Assembly (NCBI GenBank): GCA_015183035.1
Contig: JACZZP010000014.1
Location: forward strand, 2,108,001 to 2,172,000
Length of the DNA: 64,000 nucleotides
Source: Meloidogyne chitwoodi
Taxonomy: Eukaryota; Nematoda; Chromadorea; Rhabditida; Meloidogynidae
Direction of reading: 5' to 3'
The position numbers and the translations under genes are program-made. A model generated the notes under the pieces. The model did not search any database and was not told the DNA's origin. It saw only the letters and a program-made list of their open reading frames with translations. Positions 23,970 to 38,095 of this stretch are shown in pieces (the stretch's first letter is position 1; the number at the start of each line of letters is the position of its first letter).

Positions 23970-26963
23970 ATGGACAGCTCAGATGCATCCCACAGTTCTG
24001 AAGATGTTACGAAGAAAAAGGTTAATTTTAATTGATTTTAAAATTAATATGATGTAAGATTCGTTGGTGTGTTGGGTTAACTCTCCGTTTTCATATTGAG
24101 ATGGGTAGAGGTTCGAACCTCAGTGGTGGCAAACGTTTTTATTTGATGTTCCTTTGCCTTTTTATTAATTTTTAAAATTTTAATTTAACTTTATGAACTT
24201 CTAAAAATTTTATTTTTAGAATAAAATGCCTTGTACACTTGCAATGTTTGATTTTGGCCAGTGTGATCCAAAAAGATGTTCTGGTCGAAAACTTTGTCGT
24301 CTTGGATTTATTCGTCAACAAAAAATAGGGCAGCGCTTTCCTGGAATTTTGTTAACACCAACAGCAACTTCAACATTATCTCCAGCAGATTCTAAACTTG
24401 TAATTTCTAAAGGTTTGGCTGTAGTTGATTGCTCTTGGAATCAATTGGAAAAAACACCGTTTCATCGAGCAAAGGTTTTCTTTTTTAAATTATTTTTAAT
24501 AAAAATTAAATATTCTTTTGATTATTTCTTAGTATTATAAACATCCCTGAATTTATTTTAGTTTGTTCATATTTTTTCCTTCTCATTTTTTTATTTTTTA
24601 AGGCAACTGAACAACGTCTACTTCCATTTTTATTGGCAGCAAATCCAGTTAATTATGGAACTCCTTGTAAATTAAACTGTGCTGAAGCTTTAGCTGCAGG
24701 TTTATATATAATTGGACAAATAGAAGCTGCAAATAATTTAATGGAACCTTTTAAATGGGGAAAAAATTTTTTTGATTTGAACATAGAAGCTTTTAATTTG
24801 TATTCTCAGGTTTATTTTTTTATTTAAAAAAGAATATTTTAATTAATTTTCTTTTTTTTTTAAAGTGTTCTTCTGGTGCAGATATAATTAAAAAACAAAA
24901 TGAATTAATTGCAAAAATTGATGAAGAAGCTGCTCGTAAAAAAGATGAAGCAATTGATTGTTTTCCTCCAAATAGTGATGATGAAGAAGAGGATAATGAG
25001 GATGAAGATTCTTCTTGTGATGACAAAGGTTTACTTTTTTTCTTTTTAATGTTGAGGGTCAAAGTTTTTGTAAAAAACTAGGGGTTTTTTGGACAATTTT
25101 TCATTTTGTTGTCATTAGAGGGTCACTTTAAGAAGATAACACTCAAAAAAGATTATTTTCTCAAATTTTGCTCTAGTAATATTAGAGCCAGGATCAATAC
25201 GAGAGATATATATTTTCAATATATATCGATTGAAGCCTAAGTCAGACTTTAATTGTAAATATACGGTGTTAATCTTCTGAAGCGATTGTTTACTTTTTAT
25301 ATCTGTTAACGCTATTTCTCAAATTTTCTATGTATCAGCAATTATTTCGTGCCCAAACATTTCGTCGACAGAAATTTCATGACATTTTGTCCCAATAGCA
25401 AAAATCGTAGACTCGTACGAACGAAATGTATTTTTTTTGCCGTAGAGACGAAATGTCGTGCAATAGAGTAGCACGAAATGTCAGGAGCTTTTTTCAGCAT
25501 TATTTACTTTTTATCTATTCCTACACTATTTCTCAAATTTTCCATGTATAATTTCTTTATTAGTAAGAGAATATATTTTTACGAAAGGGTCATTTCAGTA
25601 CCGCTATTTCAGTACCAATTATTTTTACTTCATTTTATATTCTTTTTTAATTTTTCGTAACTTTTAAATGTTTTTTTAATTGATTATTTTTTTTTAGCAA
25701 ATACTGAAGAACAACATCTAATTAATGGCCAACTTGAATCATCAAAAGATTTATATTTTTTAAATGAAAAACCTTTATATCAAGGCGCTGAAGCTCGTTT
25801 ATTTTCTTGTACTTATTTAAATCGTCCTGCATTAATTAAAGAGCGTTTTGAAAAGAAGTATCGACATCCAGAATTGGATAAAAGATTAACTAAAGAAAGA
25901 ATAAAAATTGAAGTGAAAGCAATTCTTAAATGTCAAGAGGTTTTCATTTCGTAATTTTTTAATTATATATTTTTTAAAAGATTGGAATTCCTACCCCTTC
26001 TATTTATTTTGTTGATTCTAATAAAAATTTAATAATTTATGAAAGAATTATTTGTGATAATAATGATAAGATGTTAGTTTAAAAATTTAAATAAAATTTA
26101 ATGAAATTGAATAAAATTCTTTTTAAGTGCTCCAACTGCAAAAAAATTTCTGGATGAGTTACAACAAAACTCTAGCAAGGATGAATTTGAGGTTTTTTTA
26201 TATTATAAATTTTTTTAAATATTTTAAGTTTTTTTAAGAAAAGTTCTTCTCATTTTGGACATAAACTTGGCTCAATAATTCAAAATATGCATTCAAATGG
26301 CCTCATTCATGGAGATTTGACTACTTCGAATGTTTTGGTTAAAAATATAGAAAATGTACGGTTAAATTTTTGAAAAGATAAAAATTCTTTTACTTCAGGG
26401 GAAGACATATGAAAATTTCTTTTTCTCTTAAGTATATAGTCAATAAAATAGCATTTTAAGTTAGTGTTCCAGTTGGTGTAATGGGTAAACGCCTAGACTA
26501 GGCTATCCGATAGTTGTGGGTTCGAGTCCCGTCAGCGGGAATTTATTTTTATTTTAACGGATAACTTAGAAATATTTTTTTTAATTAAAAATAGAAGCAT
26601 AAATAAGTTTTAGTCCTTTTCTATTTAATTAGGACTTGCCAAAAATTTGATAGATAAATTAATATTTTATTTAGGAAAATAACGATCTGGATTTGATTTT
26701 CATCGACTTTGGACTTTCTCAATTTTCGCATAAACCTGAAGATAAAGCTGTTGATCTGTATGTTTTGGAAAGAGCAATAAAGAGGTTTAAAAATTATTAA
26801 TTTAATTATTTATTTATATTTTTTAAGTGCGCACATTGGAATGGACTTTTTGATGATCAAAGCCTTACAAGCTTACAAAGAAGGTGGAAAAGATGCCGAA
26901 AATGTTCTTTCAAGGTTAGATGAAGTTAGAATGAGAGGAAGAAAAAGAGATATGATTGGCTGA
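23970..26963 (+). CDS. TSR3 (18S rRNA acp-transferase) joined to BUD32/TP53RK kinase
   Basis: Exon 1 is 23970-24020 (MDSSDASHSSEDVTKKK). Exons to 25028 encode a TSR3 protein: MPCTLAMFDFGQCDPKRCSG, LVISKGLAVVDCSWNQLEKT, LPFLLAANPVNYGTPCKLNC and an acidic tail (DDEEEDNEDEDSS). TSR3 adds aminocarboxypropyl to 18S rRNA pseudouridine. A donor near 25029 is followed by a 670-base intron to 25697, then exons of a Bud32-type kinase: PLYQGAEARLF, ALIKERFEKKYRHPELD, LIHGDLTTSNVLV, LIFIDFGLSQF and the conserved end RMRGRKRDMIG. Bud32 is the KEOPS subunit needed for tRNA t6A. The junction keeps phase (G plus CA gives Ala), and the kinase exons have no in-frame Met before the catalytic lysine. So a fused polypeptide is the simplest reading. 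A missed small first exon for a separate BUD32 is the alternative. Confidence 0.75.
24055..24133 (+). repeat. tRNA-like element h (TSR3 intron 1, sense)
   Basis: The A-box-like part is TTGGTGTGTTGGGTTAACTC and the B box is AGAGGTTCGAACCTC, with a 4-bp stem. It lies in the first intron of the TSR3 module on the coding strand, and the acceptor arm does not pair. Confidence 0.55.
25291..25560. repeat. Dispersed repeat block in the TSR3-BUD32 intron
   Basis: It contains GACATTTTGTC ... TTTTTTGCCGTAGAGACGAAATG, matching a second copy at 33050-33170, and two copies (25291 and 25497) of a motif TTTTTAT(N)CACTATTTCTCAAATTTTC that also occurs near 27123 and 27730. The GACATTTYGTC and GACGAAATGTC parts are inverted relative to each other, which suggests a decayed foldback element. 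Confidence 0.5.
26465..26542 (+). repeat. tRNA-like element i (BUD32 intron, sense)
   Basis: The A box is TTGGTGTAATGGGTAAACGCC (D-stem GGTG/CGCC pairs) and the B box is GTGGGTTCGAGTCCCGT with a paired stem. TTCC near the 5' end and GGAA at the 3' end could form a short terminal stem. The anticodon arm is not clear. It lies between the HGDLTTSN and IDFGLS exons on the coding strand. Confidence 0.6.
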
Positions 26964-27107
26964 ATTTTAATTGAGGTTTTAAACATTTATTTTGAACTTG
27001 TATAATTTTTGATTTAATAAAGTTGGTTATTTTTGTGTTGATTTTTAGTATGGTGATTTTTTGATATATAGAAATAAATTTGAAGTTCAGTATTTTTAGC
27101 TTGAAAA

Positions 27108-27498
27108 GTAAAAAATATAGAGTTTATCTTTTTTTCTCTACCAACACTATTTCGCTAATTTTACAATTGTGGATTGCTACCTATGCAAAAGTTGTTTATT
27201 TAGATTTTATAGGGTAAAAAATTTGAGAGGGTGGGTGGGAGGGCAGCGTCGTGCAACAGATGAGAATGATTGTATATATGACTACCCATCCATCTATCTA
27301 ATATTGTGTAAATATTCAATATTATTCCTTATTTCTATATTCCGTGTATGGCACGACGCCGGCCAGCCAACCCACCCTCTCAAATTTTTTACCCTATAAA
27401 ATCTAAATAAACAACTTTTGCATAGGTAGCAATCCACAATTGTAAAATTACAGAAATAGTGTTGGTAGAGAAAAAAAGATAAACTCTATATTTTTTAC
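27108..27498. mobile_element. Foldback/MITE element with about 145-bp near-perfect inverted arms
   Basis: The left arm (27108-about 27252) begins GTAAAAAATATAGAGTTTAT, and the right arm (about 27354-27498) is its reverse complement. I see about two or three changes in the outer 128 bases. The arms include TATGCAAAAGTTGTTTATTT and AATTTGAGAGGGTGGGT. The centre is about 100 bases. Both tips contain TA, consistent with a TA-targeting (Tc1/mariner-like) MITE, but the target duplication is not certain. There is no coding capacity. A transcript would fold into a long double-stranded hairpin. Confidence 0.75.
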
Positions 27499-27519
27499 AA
27501 AAATATGTAAAAATTTGTC

Positions 27520-27870
27520 TAAGTCCAGAAATCAATAAAATCGATATATTTATTTTTTTATTTTTCCAAAAAATATTCTAATTCGAGAGTATTCGAGACA
27601 ATCGATAAAATCGATATATCGATTTTTTAAAATTTCTAACTTTTTCAAAAAATATTAAATTCGAGAGTATTCGAGACCAATCGATATATCGATTTTTCAG
27701 ACTCAAATTATTTTTTTAACAATTAGAGTAAATTTTTATCTCTGCCAACACTATTTCTCAATTTATCTGTGTATAATTTGTATTGAGTTTTATGCGTCTC
27801 TATTTTTTCTTCCTCTAATTGTGTTGGCCTCCCTTACAGGACAAAAATCGATATATCGATTTTTATGTTC
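27520..27870. repeat. Degenerate tandem repeat with ATCGATATATCGAT palindromes
   Basis: At least three units contain AATTCGAGAGTATTCGAGAC followed by a palindrome of the type AATCGATATATCGATTTTT, spaced by roughly 90-100 bases. A further palindrome lies at about 27846. It directly abuts the hairpin element. Confidence 0.65.
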
Positions 27871-27977
27871 TCTAACTTGTAAAAAACAAAAGTTCGAGAA
27901 ATTAACTTTCTGCAAATTTTATTTAACAAACAAAAATCGCAGAAACACAACAAATAACTAAATCATCATTTTTGTTT

Positions 27978-32011
<4,034 letters not shown>

Positions 32012-32012
32012 T

Positions 32013-32022
32013 CTATATAAAT
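32013..32022 (-). promoter_or_regulatory. Putative trans-splice acceptor before ArgRS
   Basis: TTTATATAG sits 1 base before the ATG, in a 104-bp gap behind RPB8. A nearby acceptor in a short same-strand gap is what a spliced-leader site in an operon looks like; no leader sequence is visible in genomic DNA. Confidence 0.4.
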
Positions 32023-32115
32023 TCAAAATGTTCAAAAAACAATTATACAATAAAATGGTTTTGCAACCAATTATTAAAAGACAAATAGAAAAATCAATTT
32101 AATTAAAACAAAAAT

Positions 32116-32819
32116 TTAATTTGGAACTTTCTTTATTAATAAATAAATGTTTTTGTCTGCCTCAAATCCATTAAGATTATTAGCTTCTCCTTGAATTCTC
32201 ATCAAAAGACCACCAAAAGAAACATAAGCAGCCAAACGACTAGTTTCTGTACTGTTTTCATCTCCTTCAATTCTATAAATTTTTCCATACATTACATACT
32301 CGAACATACGAACACGAGGAACATTTTCAATCTTAAAATGAAGAAGTAAAAAAATGTAAAGAATTAATTAATAGAAGTACAATACACGACCTAGGAGAGA
32401 AAATAAATTTTAAAACGTCATAGAGAAAAATGCGAGAAAAATAGAATTTATACAAAAAGTTAACTCTGTTCAAGTATTGGAACTTATTGAAACTAATCTC
32501 ACATTTATATTCTTTTATTAAATTTACAAAAAAAATAAAACCGTTTTATCATATTCACCCTCATCAGTAAGACCATCATCACGCATAGAAGAACAGAGCA
32601 TAAGTCGAAATTTGTCATTTATTCCCAATTGATATAATTGAGTGTTGACATCTAATATAAGATCCTACAAATAATAAATTAGTATGGGTAAAATAAATAA
32701 AAAAAAACCATTTTAAACGATTCACTATCACAAAAGAGTCTACTAACACGATCAAATTTCTTTCCATCAGGATCAACATTTTTAACAGTGAAAAGATCTT
32801 CGAAATAAATATTAGACAT
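32116..32819 (-). CDS. rpb-8: RNA polymerase I/II/III shared subunit RPB8 (ABC3)
   Basis: It is a shared small subunit of all three nuclear RNA polymerases. Three exons: [31 protein letters not shown], then [20 protein letters not shown], then [40 protein letters not shown] and the conserved end YLLIKKVPN. Full length for the family (about 145 residues). It is the first gene of a likely two-gene operon with ArgRS. The upstream region (to 33624) contains a dispersed repeat. Confidence 0.93.
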
Positions 32820-33624
32820 CTAAAACAAAAAAAAATTGATTAAAACAAAAAAATAAATTTAACAAATTTCGAAAAAACAATATTTTCTTTTGCAATCTAA
32901 CTTTTTTTCTATATACTATTTTCTAAACATAATGCCAAAAAATTAAACAAAGCAATAATTTAAAGAGAAATCTCTAACGCTTCACTCCTCTTAGAAAAGC
33001 CTACTATTTCTTCTTAGAAACTTTTTTGTCGTATCCTTACAAAATGGTATAAGACATTTCGTCATAACAGCAAAAAATCTTGAGCTCGAGTAAACGAAAT
33101 GTAGTTTTTTTGCCGTAGAGACGAAATGTCGTGTAATTTTGTTTGACGAAATGTACAGGTCCAGGAAATTCTACACTTTATCACTCTCCTTCTCCTCAAA
33201 AAGCCTTCTCTCTTCTCTCAATGTCCATTTTTGTTGTTCGATGGGTCGTTTGAGTCTACTTATCAAACATAGTTGTTTATTTTACATTTTATACACATAA
33301 ATACAGACATAAAAAATGAATATTTTTACGAAGATTTAAAATAATTTTCTTATGAAAATTTCATTCAAATGTTTCCATTTTTAAGTAGAATATATATTTG
33401 CTGTGGAGTTTTTTTATGAATTAAAACCTTCTAATATAAAACGAAGGCAAAATTGAAAGAATTTTCTAAATAACATTTCTGCTTTTTCATTATACCTTAA
33501 ATTAAAAAAAATATACTTTTGTAACATACTTTCAATTTGACACGAGTGTCATCGTTTGATTATTGAAAAACAACGACACACTCGAGTCTAATCTGTGTCC
33601 CCTAGGCCTAATAAAATCCCTCTC
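32820..33624. other. Intergenic region with dispersed repeat copy
   Basis: At about 33050-33170 it holds a second copy of the GACATTTCGTC / TTTTTTTGCCGTAGAGACGAAATG repeat found at 25345-25485. At 33540-33590 a short inverted repeat GACACGAGTGTC ... ACACTCGAGTC is visible. No coding frame is seen. Confidence 0.5.
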
Positions 33625-36003
33625 TTATTTAAAAAACCCTTTAACTTTAAAATTTTTAAACCTGTCTTGAAGTACTTCACTTATCATAAACCTAAATAAA
33701 AATATTTAAAAGTTTTCTTTAAAAAATAAAATTCATACAAAAAAGGCGCTTCCAATTGTTGAAAATCATCAAACTTCATTCCATTTACCTTTTAAAAATT
33801 TAAAAAATAAAAAAAATTTAAATTTAAAAAAACCTTGGATCTATGCAATTTTCCAACTGAAGAAAGCCTTTGACATGCACTTGTAGCATCTCCAGGTGTT
33901 TGTTCTACTGCTGTTATTACTTCGTCAAAAACCTTTTAAAAAATGACAAAATATTATTTTAAACAAAAAATTAAAAACTTTTAAATAATTTGAAGCCATT
34001 CCTTCAAATGCTGGATCTGAACATTCTGGAGAATCAATATTCAATGATGCCAATTTTGGGTATTTTGATTTTGCTTCTGGGCACATTTTTAAATATCTTT
34101 AAAAAAATAATTGTAAAAATTAAATATAAAAATTAATTATCTTAAAAATAAATTTAAAAAATAAAAAAAATATTAGTATTTGTCTCAAAATTGGCCTTGA
34201 ACATAATTGACAAAATTAAAAGAGAAAGAAAAGGTTTTACCGCCACCAGGTTTCGAACCTGCAACCTCTTCAGGATTTCACTCGCACAAAATCAAGCGCA
34301 CTAGCACTGAGCCACCAACGATACTCATCAGTTTCTGTTTTTTTCAATTATAAATATAATCTGTAATTGCTTTCTAAGCTTTTTAAGTGCTAGGACCTCC
34401 CAAACTTTTCCCCAAAAAAATTAAAATTTAGTAGTTATTATTATTCACACTTGTATATCATTGTTTTCGCACATTGACTATCATTTCTTCTTATAGTTTT
34501 CCAATAATTTTTTAATGTAAATAATTCTCTAAATTCATTAAAAGGTAATTTTGAGTCTATTTTTATTTCTTTATTATTTTCTGTTGTTGTTAAATTATTA
34601 TTAACTATTGTTGTAGAAGCATTATTTTTACTTGCTCCACTACCCATTTATTTTAATATTTAATTTATTTTAGTAGAGAAAGAATTAATTAAAAAAAAAT
34701 TAATAAAATAAATATTTAATTAAAAGGCAAGAAAATAAAGCAAAAAAAAAAAGAGAATAAAAAGTAATCTGTCCAATTATTTCTTTTTTAATTTTCTAAA
34801 ATAATAATAATTGATTTTTTATACAATTTAAAAATAATTAATTCTATTAATTTATTATTTAACCGGAAACTATACAAATCCCATGACAATAAGGCCCAGA
34901 CTCAAATGACAATATAGACTAAAAAAATGTAAAATGCCGGAAATTGTTAAAAACGGAGCCAACGTCCCAGAAAAAAATCCAAAAAAAGATCAAATTTGAC
35001 ACCTGGTTTAAAATGAAGGAGTGTCATTATAAGCGGAGATTTGACTTGAAAGGATTAAAAAATCAAAACAAGACTACAAGGCTATAAATATTTGCCTCAG
35101 CAATTGACGTAAAAAAAGATTAAATGAACCATTCTTTTTTTCGTCCCAAGTTGTTTAAAATGCCAGTAATTATGTTTTAATAATAAAAAAGAGAAAAATG
35201 CGGGAAAATTAAAAAAAAAGAGAAAGAAAGAAATATTTAATAAGCGCGCACAGATTTTTAAAGGCTACAATTGAGAGACAACACTCTTCAAAGCTTTATA
35301 TATACCTATATTTATAAATGCTAGGTTAAGGTAAATATTATTTTAAGAAAGATTTTTTAGAGCCAAACTGAAAGTAAAAGAAAAAATAGGGTCGTCTGGA
35401 CGCAAGTCGTAAGAACGCGAATACTTTAAAATTTCGGAAAAGTCACCTAAAAACTTGAAAATGTGCATAGATATTCTAAATATAGTTTACTACTATAAAA
35501 TCACAAAATTTCAGAATTTTAGGTTCACTATTTTAAACATTATATGGCCAAAAACGTTGAATTTTGAAATGGCTATTTTTCCCATTTTTTTTTTACATTT
35601 TTTCCTTTCAAAAAATTTAAACTAAAAATTAGTTAAAAGTACAAAGAATATCTATAAAACATTTTCAATGCTTTAAAGGCACTTAAAAAAGTCTCGCTTA
35701 AACTCTCAGTTTACGCCCAAAAATACCCCTAAACCAATTAAAAGAAAAACCTTTGCATAAAAAGACCACAAGATTCTTTCCACCTTCTGACCACTGTTTT
35801 CCAATAATTCTTTACTGTATAAAAATCTCTTAAAATAAAATAATAAATAAAAAAATAAAATTAAAATAAATAAACCGATAACAATCCATACAAAGACGAG
35901 AATCTAATTGTTTAACTGACTGATTTGTTCCAAAGTCATCTACTAAAGTTGTTGGTTCATTTTCTGCTTTTTTTGTTGATGGCGATTTTTTAAAGACAGG
36001 CAT
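33625..36003 (-). CDS. Globin with two alternative first coding exons
   Basis: Common exons (about 34098-33625) encode YLKMCPEAKSKYPKLASL, PAFEGMASNYLK, FDEVITAVEQTP..SVGKLHRSKVNGMK (the LH is the likely proximal F8 His), DDFQQLEAPFL and FMISEVLQDRFKNFKVKGFFK-stop. Two different upstream ends each carry a globin A-helix and both stop two bases into a codon: 34647-about 34452 (MGSGASKNN, a myristoylation-type start, then LFTLKNYWKTIRRNDSQCAK) and 36003-about 35898 plus 35835-35750 (MPVFKKSPSTKK, then DFYTVKNYWKTVVRRWKESC). Either one joins in frame to YLKMCPEA. The C-terminal H-helix region looks short. Nematode globins bind heme and often serve in oxygen sensing or redox signalling. The exact role is unknown. 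Confidence 0.72.
34237..34326 (-). repeat. tRNA-like element l (globin intron, sense)
   Basis: The minus-strand D-arm-like sequence is GGCTCAGTGCTAGTGCGC and the T-arm GCAGGTTCGAAACCTG has 4 bp. At about 88 bases it has a long variable part. It shares GCTTGATTTTG with element a. Confidence 0.6.
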
Positions 36004-38095
36004 TTTTTAATAAAAGAAAATTTAAAAGAAGAAAATATTTTTTTAAGTAAACAAGAATTTGAATTATTTAATTAATTAGAAAAATGACAATTGATCCCAA
36101 AATGACAATTTATCCAAACTTTAAATTTTGACAATTAGAGTAACACCAAAAAATTGAAACTCTGTTAATTTAAAAATAAATAATATTATTAAAAATAGAT
36201 CTTTTTAATAAAATAAAATAAAAAACAAAAAAGAGGACAAAATTATGGCAAAAAAAAATAAAAAAAGAGAAAGAAAATTGACTGGCAGGAAAAAAATAAA
36301 ATAAAAAAAGAAAAAATAATATTTTCTTTTGCAGTAAATAATTGTAATTACTTTAGAGTATGAAAAATGAGAGAAATATAATAAAAGGGAAATTAGAGAA
36401 AAAAATTAAATAGAGTATTTTTGAATAAATAATAAATTATGGCAATGGATAAAAAGAAAAAATGAATAAAAGAAAATAAAAATGAGTAGAATTATTTTTA
36501 AAATATTTTATTTTTTTATGGCGAAATTTTATTCTTTTTTTTAAAAAAAAACTTTTATTTTTTACCCTTTTTAAAATTAAAAATCGATTAAAACAGTCTG
36601 AGCACAAACATTTTTTTATTTTATTTATTCACCAAATCTTGCAAGAGACTAAAAGGCATTTTTTGTGGCATTTTTTAAATTAAATTATTTATGTCACACA
36701 CTTTTTTTTATTTAATAAAAACAAAATTAAATATATTTTTTTAAATAAAATAATTTAATAAAAAAAATTAATTTTACCCCATGACAATTGAGTCTAGTAA
36801 TAAAAATAAATTATAATTCTGACAATTGAGTCTCACCCATTAAAAATAAACAAAAATAAATATAATTAATTATTCTTTTTTGTTGATATTTTGGACAAAA
36901 AAAATAAATTTATTTAAAGCTAATCATCACAAAATTTTTCTTTTTTTCTCCTTCTTTTCAACACGCAAAAACCACGAAAAATGGATTATATAACAGTCAA
37001 ATTGGCACTAAGGAAACCGACACACTGTGTCTTTGTTATTTTTTTTAAAAAAAGGAAGTATTTATTGAAAAAAAGATTTAATAAAAATGACCATTTGAGT
37101 ATATATATAATTGTTACAATGTAAAAATTGGAAAAAAGGCTAATTGCCCCAAAAAAGTACACAAATAAATTTTTGCAAAAAATTAAAATAAAAAGAAAAA
37201 AATGTCTGACAATAAAAAAATATTTTAAAAAATCATGACAACTTAACAACTTAAAAATAATATTTTTTAATTGACGTAAAAACAAAAAAATTTAAAAATA
37301 GAAACAAAAATGTATTTAACATAAAAAAATAATAAAAAATAGAAACAAAAAATTGTATTAACATTTTTTAATGTTTCAAATTTGAAATACTTTTTAAAAA
37401 ATTAATTTAAAAAAAATAAACGTCATTACAAAAATTATTTTAAACAATTTTCTTATTTTTTTAACATTATTTAAAGCGAAAAACACTTGAAAGGCATCGA
37501 ACCCACAACTAATCTAAGTCGCAAGTCGGAAGCGCTAACCACTAGACTACCACACAACTATAAAACTTTTTCTTTTTTTCCACCTTTATTTATCAAAAAA
37601 AACTAATATTTGTTTAAACAAAAATCAATACGCTTCAATAAAGCCAATTAATGGTATAAAACCGTTTTTTTAAGTAAAACAATGCGGAAACGTAAAAATT
37701 TTAGCTAGGAGATTTTTAAATAAATAAAAAAAGAGAAAGAGAAGAGTCATTTTTTTTAAATAAAGAGAAAAAAAGGTAATTTTAAAGCATTAATATTGGG
37801 AAAAAAAGGAAATTGATACTATGAGGCACTAAATAAATTTATTAAAATAAAAACAAATTTGTATGAAAAAAGAGAAAGGACAAAAAAAATTGAGAGATTT
37901 AAAAAATCTATATTCACACCCTTATTTTCAATTTAACAGCATTTTTTAAAAAACAAAAAAATTTAAAAAAATAGTCAATTATATAAATAAATCTCGTTAT
38001 AATGGCACCCCAAAATGATCAAAAAAATTGAAAAATATTTTTCAAAATTTTTAAAATTTTTTTAAATTTTTCCCCATCAATTTTCAAGGGCATAA
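36004..38095. other. Intergenic region, no gene seen
   Basis: This very AT-rich spacer lies between the globin 5' end (-) and the second ShKT gene (+). It contains tRNA-like element m. A 99-codon minus frame at 36986-37285 is hydrophobic only because of T-rich sequence and has no splice context or family likeness. Confidence 0.45.
37487..37563 (-). repeat. tRNA-like element m (intergenic)
   Basis: The minus-strand A box is TAGTCTAGTGGTTAGCGC and the B box is GTGGGTTCGATGCC. It shares CCGACTTGNNAC with element n, so m and n form a subfamily. Confidence 0.6.

Larger units (their letters stand above)
26964..27977. other. Repeat-rich intergenic region (convergent ends)
   Basis: It lies between the end of BUD32 (+) and the end of ArgRS (-). 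It holds the 391-bp hairpin element and the ATCGATATATCGAT repeat cluster listed separately. No gene is supported. A 76-codon frame at 27169-27399 is simply a reading across the hairpin. Confidence 0.6.

Noticed and set aside
27169..27399. 76-codon frame
   Set aside because: It reads through the arms and loop of the hairpin element.
36986..37285. 99-codon hydrophobic minus frame that could look like a membrane protein
   Set aside because: The Phe/Leu/Ile content follows from A/T-rich DNA; there is no supporting exon structure.
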